Shown here: piece by piece, positions 1 through 5,611 of the stretch
Position numbering within the stretch: the first letter of the stretch is position 1
Layout of the letters: each line of letters starts with the position of its first letter
From: Actinomycetes bacterium
GTDB lineage: Bacteria; Actinomycetota; Acidimicrobiia; Acidimicrobiales; Ilumatobacteraceae
DNA length: 7,451 bases
Direction of reading: 5' to 3'
Assembly: GCA_023417265.1 (NCBI GenBank)
Contig: JAEZFY010000023.1
Span: 1-7,451, forward strand
Program-made: the position numbers and the translations under genes
The notes under the pieces: model-generated
Told to the model about the DNA's origin: nothing
The model's input: the letters and a program-made list of their open reading frames with translations, nothing else
The model's database searches: none

Positions 1-119
1 AGCCGGCACGCCGCCCGGGTCGCCGCCGCGGGTTCATTGAGCGCGCTCGGGGCGGCGACGGCGAGCCCGGCGGCGCACAGCGTGACGGCGGCCAGCGTCA
101 ACGTCGCGAGCAGCTTCAC
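1..119 (-). CDS. N-terminus of an exported protein with Sec signal peptide (partial)
   Basis: Read on the minus strand from a GTG at 119, this gives 39 residues before the window edge. The start is Val/Met-Lys, followed by an uninterrupted hydrophobic stretch (about residues 3-22, rich in Leu, Ala and Val) and then a small-residue AVA-A-P site near residues 20-24. That is a standard Sec signal peptide layout with probable cleavage after residue 22 or slightly later. A Cys sits at residue 15, but it is preceded by Thr-Leu rather than a small residue, so it is not a convincing lipobox; the protein is more likely secreted or periplasmic than a lipoprotein. The start codon overlaps the stop of the upstream maleylpyruvate isomerase-family gene (GTGA), which argues for this start and for translational coupling. 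The mature domain lies outside the window, so no function can be given. Confidence 0.7.
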   Translation of the reverse strand, partial: MKLLATLTLAAVTLCAAGLAVAAPSALNEPAAATRAACR

Positions 120-865
120 AGCCCGGGTACTCCGAGCCAGGCGGCCACCACCGCCGGGTCGCCGACCGGGCTGAGCGCAGCGGCGTCGTGGTCGCGGTGG
201 TAGAGGGCGAGCAGCACCTCGGCGGCCGGGCCGCGCAGGGCGGCATCGCCCTTGGCGTGCTCGCGGGTGAACCGGTAGGTGCCGTCGGGCTCGTACCAGG
301 CGAGCCATTCGCCGGCGACGTCGGTGCAGTGGATGTGCAGGCTCCCGGCCGGTGGGGTGGCCCGCTCGCGGGTCATCGTGCGTGGGTGGGTGACCTCGAA
401 GAACTCGTCGATGCCGTCGCTCGCCAGTTCGGCGTCGAGCGGGGCCGGCGTGCCGACCGCCTGCTCGGCGTCCCAGCGGTGGAGCGCCAGCTCGTGCGCC
501 TGGCGGCGCGGCCACACCCCGGCGACCCGCGCGACCAGGAACGGGTGCCACGTCGGCGCGGCCGGGTCGATGTCGCGCAGCGTGGCGAGCAGCCGTTGAC
601 CGCCCTTGACGAACCACTCGGCGAGCTCGTCTCCGGTGGCCTCGGCGCCGGGCTGGACGAACGCCGCCACCTGCGGGTTCTCGCCCGTCAGCAGGCACAG
701 CCGGGCCCACCGATGGATGTGGCCGACGTGCCCGGTGAGCTGGCGCAGGTCCCACCCTGGGCAGGCCGCCACCGGCGCGTCGAGCGGGCCCGTGCGCACC
801 GCCTCGGCGAAGCGGGCGAGGTCGGTGTCGATGTGGTCGACGTAGCGCTGCGGGTCGAGGGGCAC
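116..865 (-). CDS. Maleylpyruvate isomerase family mycothiol-dependent enzyme
   Basis: This 249-residue protein has the two-part architecture of the MDMPI family (TIGR03083-like): an N-terminal DinB-like four-helix metal-binding domain (about 1-140) and a smaller C-terminal MDMPI_C domain (about 165-249). Visible hallmarks are CPGWDLRQLTGHVGHIHRW at 35-53 and RQAHELALHRWDAE at 121-134. By analogy with Corynebacterium MDMPI, His46, Glu125 and His129 would bind the divalent metal (the Glu-x3-His spacing matches). The C-terminal part has the family's LHIHCTD and HAKGDAALRGPA blocks (176-182, 203-214). Family members use mycothiol as thiol cofactor for isomerisation or conjugation, but most are uncharacterised and no aromatic-degradation genes lie nearby, so the substrate is unknown. 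The frame stays open far upstream, but the GTG at 865 starts right before the family's N-terminal helix; anything longer would run antisense through nfuA. It is divergent from nfuA and overlaps the downstream exported-protein gene by 4 bases. Confidence 0.85.
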   Translation of the reverse strand: MPLDPQRYVDHIDTDLARFAEAVRTGPLDAPVAACPGWDLRQLTGHVGHIHRWARLCLLTGENPQVAAFVQPGAEATGDELAEWFVKGGQRLLATLRDIDPAAPTWHPFLVARVAGVWPRRQAHELALHRWDAEQAVGTPAPLDAELASDGIDEFFEVTHPRTMTRERATPPAGSLHIHCTDVAGEWLAWYEPDGTYRFTREHAKGDAALRGPAAEVLLALYHRDHDAAALSPVGDPAVVAAWLGVPGL

Positions 866-873
866 GGCCCGCG

Positions 874-879
874 AACCTA
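874..879 (-). promoter_or_regulatory. Candidate -10 element for the maleylpyruvate isomerase-family gene
   Basis: Minus-strand TAGGTT fits the actinobacterial TANNNT -10 consensus and ends 8 bases before the GTG start at 865, placing the transcription start at or next to the start codon. No clear -35 hexamer is seen, and no Shine-Dalgarno sequence stands at the usual 5-9 base distance. The call rests on motif and spacing only. Confidence 0.4.
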
Positions 880-889
880 CCCCCGCCGA

Positions 890-895
890 TACCCT
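890..895 (+). promoter_or_regulatory. Candidate -10 element for nfuA (leaderless start)
   Basis: TACCCT fits TANNNT and ends 6 bases before the ATG at 902, so transcription would begin at about the A of the start codon. The purine-rich GAAGGG between them abuts the ATG with no spacer, so it is too close to act as a Shine-Dalgarno site. No -35 element is evident. It lies only 10 bases from the oppositely directed -10 candidate of the neighbouring gene. Confidence 0.45.
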
Positions 896-901
896 GAAGG
901 G

Positions 902-1555
902 ATGAGCCCGTTGGAAGCCCTGGCCGGCCAGCGTGACGGGGCCAGCGCCCCGATCGTCACGATCACCGAAGCCGCGCTCGGCAAGCTGCTCGAACTGCGC
1001 GCCGACGAACCCGACGCCGACCAGCTCGGCCTGCGCCTGGCGGTGGTGTCGGGGCCGGGCGAGGAGTTCCGCTACGACCTCAGCTTCGACGAGTTCCTGA
1101 AGGCCGCCTTCACCGACGAGGTGCGCACCGTGGCCGGTGCCGACGGCACATCGATCAAGGTCGTCATCCCGGCCGACTCGGCCGAGCTGCTCCAGGACGC
1201 CACGCTCGACTACAGCGACGCCCAGGGCCTCGTGATCCGCAACCCCAACAAGCCGGCGATGCCGAGCGTCGAGGGCCTCGTGCGCGGCGACGAGCTGTCG
1301 GCCAAGATCGAGGTGCTCGTCGACACCGAGGTCAACCCGGCGTTGGCGGCCCACGGTGGCTTCGTCACCTTCATGGGCCACGACGGCGAGGGCACCGTCT
1401 ACATGACGATGGGCGGCGGCTGTCACGGCTGCTCGATGAGCAAGGTGACGATGCTCGAGGGCGTGCAGACGATGCTCGGCGAGGCGCTCCCCGAAGTCGA
1501 GCGCGTCCGCGACCTCACCGACCACACCACCGGCGAGAACCCCTTCTACTCGTAA
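902..1555 (+). CDS. nfuA: Fe-S cluster carrier NfuA
   Basis: This 217-residue protein is a two-domain Fe-S cluster scaffold/carrier. Residues about 18-116 form an A-type (IscA/HesB-like) domain with the ITEAALGKLLELRA start and a LDYSDAQGLVIRNPN end, but without the ligating cysteines, as in Escherichia coli NfuA. Residues about 130-206 form the NifU C-terminal (Nfu) domain with NPALAAHGGFVTF and GGGCHGCSMSKVT. Cys174 and Cys177 (CxxC) are the only cysteines and would hold a [4Fe-4S] cluster across a dimer. The C-terminus RDLTDHTTGENPFY closely resembles the E. coli NfuA tail. Length is slightly above the E. coli protein (191), mostly from the N-terminal extension. It delivers clusters to apo-enzymes in the cytosol. 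The ATG at 902 was chosen because it begins just before the A-type domain and follows a -10-like motif; the frame itself stays open upstream, antisense to the divergent gene. It is convergent with the downstream PLP-enzyme gene. Confidence 0.93.
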   Translation: MSPLEALAGQRDGASAPIVTITEAALGKLLELRADEPDADQLGLRLAVVSGPGEEFRYDLSFDEFLKAAFTDEVRTVAGADGTSIKVVIPADSAELLQDATLDYSDAQGLVIRNPNKPAMPSVEGLVRGDELSAKIEVLVDTEVNPALAAHGGFVTFMGHDGEGTVYMTMGGGCHGCSMSKVTMLEGVQTMLGEALPEVERVRDLTDHTTGENPFYS

Positions 1556-1557
1556 CC

Positions 1558-1594
1558 CGAGCAAGCTCCCGGCACGCGCTGGTGAGGCTGCTCG
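1558..1594. terminator. Weak hairpin between convergent genes (possible terminator)
   Basis: The 49-base spacer between the nfuA stop and the end of the convergent PLP-enzyme gene holds an inverted repeat, CGAGCA (1558-1563) with TGCTCG (1589-1594), enclosing 25 bases with little further pairing. A second short stem, GCTCGC/GCGAGC, joins 1590-1595 and 1609-1614. Neither has a T-tract on either strand. Its place between two converging genes makes termination plausible, but the structure alone is weak. Confidence 0.2.
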
Positions 1595-1604
1595 CAGCGA
1601 ACCG

Positions 1605-2783
1605 TTAGGCGAGCGAGGCGGTCAGGTCGGCGAGCAGGTCGTCGGCGTCTTCGAGGCCCACCGACACGCGCACGAGCCCGTCGGTGACGCCGGCCTCGGC
1701 CTGTTCGGCAGCCGTGAGGCTCACCGCAGTGGTGGTCGCCGGATGGGTGAGCAGCGTCTCGGGCCCGCCTAGCGACGTCGCGCAGCGCCCCACCCGCATC
1801 CGTGTGAACAGCTCGGCCACGGCATCGCGTCCACCGCCGAGCTCGAACGCGAGCATGCTGCCGAACTCGCGCATCTGGCGCTTGGCGAGATCGTGTTGCG
1901 GGTGCTCGGGCAGCCCCGGGTAGTGCGTGGCGGAGACCGCCGGGTGCTCGCTCAGGAATTCGGCCAGACGCTGGGCGGTGGTGCACTGCTGGCGCAGGCG
2001 CACGTGCAGCGTGCGCAGCCCGCGCAGGGCACTCGCCGCGTCGTGCGGTGACGCGGTGGCGCCGTGCAGGATCGCGTACGACCACAGCTCGCTGATCAGG
2101 TCGGTGTCGCCGGCAACGACGCCGAGCGTCACGTCGTTGTGCCCGCTGATGCCCTTCGTGGCCGAGTGGACGACGAGGTCGGCGCCGTGGGCGAGCGGGG
2201 TCTGCCCTAGTGGGGTGGCGAACGTCGAGTCGACCAGCGTGAACGGGCCGCGGATCGCGCCGAGCTCGTCGAGGTCGACCAGTTCGAGCCGCGGGTTCGA
2301 CGGTGTCTCGGCGATCACGAGCATCGTCCGCCCGGGCTGCACCGCGGCGGCGAGCGCGCCCGGCGTGGTGCCGTCGACGAACGTCGTCTCGATGCCGAGC
2401 CGGGCGGCGGGACCCTGGAGGAACGCCAGCGTGCCCGAGTAGATCTGCCGGGCGGCGACGACGTGGCTACCGGCCGAGCACAGCGCCAGCACGGTGCTTG
2501 CCACGGCACCCATGCCGGATCCGAAGGCGAGCGCGGCGACGTCGGGATCGTCGCCGCCTTCGAGTTCGGCGATCGCGTGTTCGAAGGCGGCCACGGTCGG
2601 GTTGGAATAGCGGCCGTAGAACTGCGGCGAGCGCAACGTCGTGGCGGCCCGGTGGGCCTCGTCGAGCCCGTCGGACTGCCACACCGCGGTGGGCCAGATC
2701 GGGGTGTTGAGGCTGGCGCCGTTGGCGGCCCGACCGACGTCGACGACGCGGGTGGCCGGACGTCGTTCGGGGGAGGCCGGCAT
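1605..2783 (-). CDS. Cys/Met metabolism PLP-dependent enzyme (cystathionine gamma-synthase/lyase family)
   Basis: This 392-residue protein is a full-length fold-type I PLP enzyme of the Cys/Met metabolism family (typically 380-400 residues). Visible sites: Tyr56 and Arg58 in YGRYSNPT (phosphate contacts from the partner subunit), Tyr115 in the IYSGT loop (stacks on PLP), Asp185 in LVDSTFATP (binds the pyridine nitrogen), Lys210 in HSATKGISGHND (Schiff base), SLGGPETLLTHPA at 337-349 and Arg372 in VRVSVGLED (substrate carboxylate). Family members carry out gamma-replacement or gamma-elimination on homoserine esters, cystathionine or methionine. The sequence places it firmly in the family, but the exact reaction (cystathionine gamma-synthase, cystathionine gamma-lyase, methionine gamma-lyase or O-acylhomoserine sulfhydrylase) cannot be read off by eye. 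Residue 211 is Gly where many homologues have Tyr. The ATG at 2783 lies 10 bases after the hisN stop and gives the expected N-terminus; it has no Shine-Dalgarno sequence but does have a -10-like motif. Confidence 0.88.
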   Translation of the reverse strand: MPASPERRPATRVVDVGRAANGASLNTPIWPTAVWQSDGLDEAHRAATTLRSPQFYGRYSNPTVAAFEHAIAELEGGDDPDVAALAFGSGMGAVASTVLALCSAGSHVVAARQIYSGTLAFLQGPAARLGIETTFVDGTTPGALAAAVQPGRTMLVIAETPSNPRLELVDLDELGAIRGPFTLVDSTFATPLGQTPLAHGADLVVHSATKGISGHNDVTLGVVAGDTDLISELWSYAILHGATASPHDAASALRGLRTLHVRLRQQCTTAQRLAEFLSEHPAVSATHYPGLPEHPQHDLAKRQMREFGSMLAFELGGGRDAVAELFTRMRVGRCATSLGGPETLLTHPATTTAVSLTAAEQAEAGVTDGLVRVSVGLEDADDLLADLTASLA

Positions 2784-2790
2784 CGCCCGA

Positions 2791-2796
2791 ATGTTA
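2791..2796 (-). promoter_or_regulatory. Candidate -10 element for the PLP-enzyme gene, overlapping the hisN stop
   Basis: Minus-strand TAACAT fits TANNNT well and ends 7 bases before the ATG at 2783, the ideal distance for a leaderless transcript. Its first three bases are the TAA stop codon of hisN. The intervening TCGGGCG is not a Shine-Dalgarno sequence, which supports initiation without one. No clear -35 element was found. Confidence 0.45.
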
Positions 2797-3582
2797 GAGC
2801 CCGAGCCGGGCGAGCACGGCGGCGTGTAACGCCGGGTTGGTGCTGATCGCCGAACGCGTGTGGTCGCTGCCGAACGGGTTCGTGAAGCGGCCCCCGGCTT
2901 CCTCGACGATCAACTGCGGAGCCACGACGTCGTAGAGGCCGAGCCCGACCGCGTCGACGGCGACGTCGAGTGCGCCTTCGGCCACCAGGCAGTGCTGCCA
3001 GAAGTCGCCGAACCCCCGCGCCCGCCGGGCGCCTTGCACGAGCCCGACCAGCGCGGTGGTCTTGCCGAGCGCGTCCCAGCCGGAGCTGAACGTGACGCTG
3101 ACCTGGGCGTCGGCGAGCTGGTCGACATCGCTCACCCGCAGCGGTGTGGTGGCCCCGGCGTGCTCGCCGAACGCGCCGTGGCCGCGGCTGGCGTACCAGC
3201 GCCGCCCGAGCGCGGGTGCCGAGATCACGGCGACCTGGGGCACGTCGTCGTGGACGAGCGCGATCAGGCTGCCCCACACGGGAATCCCGCGGACGAACCC
3301 CGACGTGCCGTCGATCGGGTCGACGATCCACCGCCACCGTGACGCGGCGTCGCCCTGGAGGCCGTGTTCCTCGCCGAAGAAGCCGTGCCCGGGCCGCTCG
3401 GCGAGCACGCGCTCGGCGAGCAGCGCCTCGCACCCGCGGTCCGCTTCGGTGACTTCCGAACGGTCGTCCTTCCAGCCGAGCGTGAAGTCCTGGGCGTGGA
3501 AGCGCGGCAGCGTGTAGGCGTCGGCCGCGTCGGCGAGCTGGCGTGCCAGGTGCAGCTCGGCGGCGAGCGCGTCGCCGGTCAC
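2794..3582 (-). CDS. hisN: Histidinol-phosphatase, inositol monophosphatase family (HisN-like)
   Basis: This 262-residue protein belongs to the Mg2+-dependent, Li+-sensitive inositol monophosphatase superfamily. Motifs in order: KDDRSEVTEADR (38-49), GEEHG (70-74, Glu71 metal ligand), IVDPIDGTSGFVRGIPVW (86-103; Asp88, Ile90 backbone and Asp91 bind metals), and YDVVAPQLIVEEAGGR (217-232, Asp218 the third-site ligand). The FVRGIPVW block, SAPALGRRWYASRGHGAF (121-138) and GDFWQHCLVAEGALD (192-206) resemble the mycobacterial/corynebacterial HisN group, which dephosphorylates L-histidinol phosphate in histidine synthesis. Inositol-1-phosphatase or another sugar-phosphatase activity cannot be excluded. 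One variation: the usual GTxNF after the catalytic Asp reads GTSGF here. The GTG start at 3582 overlaps the dxs stop (GTGA), so translation is probably coupled to dxs. No other histidine genes are in the window. Confidence 0.85.
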   Translation of the reverse strand: MTGDALAAELHLARQLADAADAYTLPRFHAQDFTLGWKDDRSEVTEADRGCEALLAERVLAERPGHGFFGEEHGLQGDAASRWRWIVDPIDGTSGFVRGIPVWGSLIALVHDDVPQVAVISAPALGRRWYASRGHGAFGEHAGATTPLRVSDVDQLADAQVSVTFSSGWDALGKTTALVGLVQGARRARGFGDFWQHCLVAEGALDVAVDAVGLGLYDVVAPQLIVEEAGGRFTNPFGSDHTRSAISTNPALHAAVLARLGL

Positions 3583-5576
3583 GACACGCGCGAGCGGGCG
3601 GCGGCGATCGCCCGGACCAGCCCGTCGGCGTCAAGCCCGTGGGTGGCGAGGATCTGGCGGGCGTCGCCGTGGGCCAGGAACTTGGTGGGCAGGCCGAGCA
3701 CCTCGACCGGCAGCCCGGCGCGGAGCTGGTGCAGTTCGTCGGCGATCGCCATGCCGATTCCACCGGCGCGCACGCCGTCCTCGGCGGTGACGACGGCGGC
3801 GCAGCGCGCCGCCGCGGCGAGCATGTCGGGGTCGAGCGGGCTGCACGACCGAACGTCCCACACCTCGACGGGGTGGTCGCTCGCGGCGGCCGCCTTGAGC
3901 GCGGTCTCGACGAGCTTGCCGACCGCGAGCACGCACACCGTGCCGCTCGGGTCGGTGGGGCCGTCGACGACCCGGCGGGCGAGCACGCCGGTGCCGACGT
4001 CGTGTTCGGCGACGATGCGGGCGGCCCCGCGCGGGTAGCGGATCGCCACCGGGCCGGCGTCGGCGAGCGTCATCGCGTCGAGCAGCATCTGCTGCAGTTC
4101 CTGGGCGCTCGACGGGGCGAGCACACGCATGCCCGGCACCTTGGTGAGCAGGGCCAGGTCGTAGACGCCGTGGTGCGAGGCCCCGTCAGGGCCGGTGACA
4201 CCGGCCCGGTCGAGGCAGAAGATCACCGGCAGGCGGTGCATCGCCACGTCGTAGACGAGCTGGTCCCACGCCCGGTTGAGGAACGTCGAGTAGATCGCGA
4301 CCACCGGGCGCAACCCGCCCATCGCCATCCCGGCGGCGGCCGTGACGGCGTGCTGCTCGGCGATGCCGGCGTCGAAGAAGCGCTCGGGGAAATGCTGCTG
4401 GAACGGCAGCAGCCCGGTCGGGCCGGCCATCGCGGCCGTGATCGCGACCACCCGCGGGTCGAGCTCGGCGGCCTTGATGACCGCTTCGGCGAACGCCTGC
4501 GTGTACCCGGTGGGCACCGCTTTGGGGGGCCCGGCGACCGGGTCGAACACGGGGGCGTCGTGGAGGTGCTTCTCGTCGTCGTCCTCGGCGGGCGGGTAGC
4601 CGCGGCCCTTCTGGGTGAGCACGTGGACGAGGATCGGGCCCTCCTCGGAGAGCTCGACCGCGTTGCGGAGGGCTTCCTCGACGGCTTCGATCGAGTGCCC
4701 GTCGATCGGCCCGGTGTAGCGCACGCCGAGCGCCTCGAAGAACGCCGGCGGCTGGAGGATCTCGCGGACCCCGGCCTTGAAGCCTTCGAGCGCCTTCTCG
4801 GCGGTGGGGCCGAGCACCGGCAGGCTGTGGAGGAACTCCTCCATCCGGCGTTGCCGGCGCACGTAGACGGGGTTGAGACGGATGTCGGTGAGCGCGTGGC
4901 TGAGCTTGTCGGCGACCTTCTCGAGCGCCGACGGGTTGTGCTGGCCGGACTGCCCGGAGGGGTGCGCGTCGATCGCCTCGGCGATCCGGTCGAGGTGCTT
5001 GTCGCGCTGGTGGTTGGCCCACAAGTTCGAGATCGTCGGGGCGTAGCTACGGCCGTTGTCGTTGAGGACGATGATGACCCGGCGGCGGTGGTGGCCGAGG
5101 TTGTTGAGCGCCTCGTACGCCATCCCACCCGTCATCGCCCCGTCGCCGACGACGGCGACCACGTGGCGGTGCGTGCAGGCGCCGGCGTCGCGGGCGGCGG
5201 CCAGCCCGTAGGCGTAGCTCAGGGCGGTCGAGGCGTGGCTGTTCTCGACGAGGTCGTGACGGCTCTCCTCGCGGCTCGGGTAGCCCGACAACCCGCCCGA
5301 CTGGCGCAGTTCGGTGAAGTCGCGGCGGCGACCGGTGACGATCTTGTGGGCGTACGCCTGATGACCGGTGTCCCAGACGATCGCGTCGGTGGGCGAGTCG
5401 AACACGCGGTGCAGGGCGAGCGTCAGCTCGACCGACCCGAGGTTCGAGCCGAGGTGTCCGGCGTTGTGGCTGACGGCGTCGACGATCAGGTCGCGGATCT
5501 CGCCGGCGAGCGCATCGAGCTCGGGATACGTGAGGGCGCGCAGGTCGTCGGGTTCGTTCACGCGCTCCAGGAACAT
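3579..5576 (-). CDS. dxs: 1-deoxy-D-xylulose-5-phosphate synthase
   Basis: This 665-residue thiamine-diphosphate enzyme condenses pyruvate with glyceraldehyde 3-phosphate (releasing CO2) to make DXP, the entry step of the MEP isoprenoid pathway. It is complete and slightly longer than the usual 620-640 residues. Visible sites: His41 in SHNAGHLGSNLG and His72 in GHQAYAHK (active-site histidines), the ThDP/Mg motif GDGAMTGG (144-151) with NDN (172-174), YTGPIDGHS (287-295), the catalytic Glu407 in FDAGIAEQHAVTAAAGMA, DRAGVTGPDGASHHGVYD (456-473), and Arg516 in RYPRG. The order is the DXS order: N-terminal PP domain, central Pyr domain (about 355-520), C-terminal transketolase domain (about 535-660). 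The ATG at 5576 gives MFLERVNEPDDL, the normal actinobacterial DXS N-terminus. It lies 35 bases after the ABC exporter gene and overlaps hisN by 4 bases. It has no Shine-Dalgarno sequence but a -10-like motif just upstream. Confidence 0.97.
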   Translation of the reverse strand: MFLERVNEPDDLRALTYPELDALAGEIRDLIVDAVSHNAGHLGSNLGSVELTLALHRVFDSPTDAIVWDTGHQAYAHKIVTGRRRDFTELRQSGGLSGYPSREESRHDLVENSHASTALSYAYGLAAARDAGACTHRHVVAVVGDGAMTGGMAYEALNNLGHHRRRVIIVLNDNGRSYAPTISNLWANHQRDKHLDRIAEAIDAHPSGQSGQHNPSALEKVADKLSHALTDIRLNPVYVRRQRRMEEFLHSLPVLGPTAEKALEGFKAGVREILQPPAFFEALGVRYTGPIDGHSIEAVEEALRNAVELSEEGPILVHVLTQKGRGYPPAEDDDEKHLHDAPVFDPVAGPPKAVPTGYTQAFAEAVIKAAELDPRVVAITAAMAGPTGLLPFQQHFPERFFDAGIAEQHAVTAAAGMAMGGLRPVVAIYSTFLNRAWDQLVYDVAMHRLPVIFCLDRAGVTGPDGASHHGVYDLALLTKVPGMRVLAPSSAQELQQMLLDAMTLADAGPVAIRYPRGAARIVAEHDVGTGVLARRVVDGPTDPSGTVCVLAVGKLVETALKAAAASDHPVEVWDVRSCSPLDPDMLAAAARCAAVVTAEDGVRAGGIGMAIADELHQLRAGLPVEVLGLPTKFLAHGDARQILATHGLDADGLVRAIAAARSRVS

Positions 5577-5585
5577 GCGCCGATC

Positions 5586-5591
5586 ACGCTA
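5586..5591 (-). promoter_or_regulatory. dxs: Candidate -10 element for dxs
   Basis: Minus-strand TAGCGT fits TANNNT and ends 9 bases before the dxs ATG at 5576, so a start 6-9 bases downstream would give a leader of 0-3 bases. It sits in the 35-base gap between the ABC exporter stop and dxs. A weak -35-like CTGAGC (3 of 6 to TTGACA) overlaps the exporter's stop codon with an 18-base spacer. The match is the loosest of the four candidates. Confidence 0.35.
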
Positions 5592-5611
5592 TCGCTTGGC
5601 GACCGCCCCGC

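Noticed and set aside
188..901. Upstream extension of the nfuA frame to 455 codons
   Set aside because: This part is antisense to the MDMPI-family gene; NfuA homology begins only after the ATG at 902.
896..901. GAAGGG before the nfuA ATG as a Shine-Dalgarno site
   Set aside because: It directly abuts the ATG with no spacer, too close for normal ribosome positioning.
866..1564. Upstream extension of the MDMPI-family frame to 482 codons
   Set aside because: The additional 233 codons are antisense to nfuA and show no domain; the true N-terminal helix begins at the GTG at 865.
2315..3763. 482-codon minus-strand frame across hisN and the PLP gene
   Set aside because: It is an out-of-frame reading with an extreme Arg/Pro/Ala composition, overlapping three well-supported genes.
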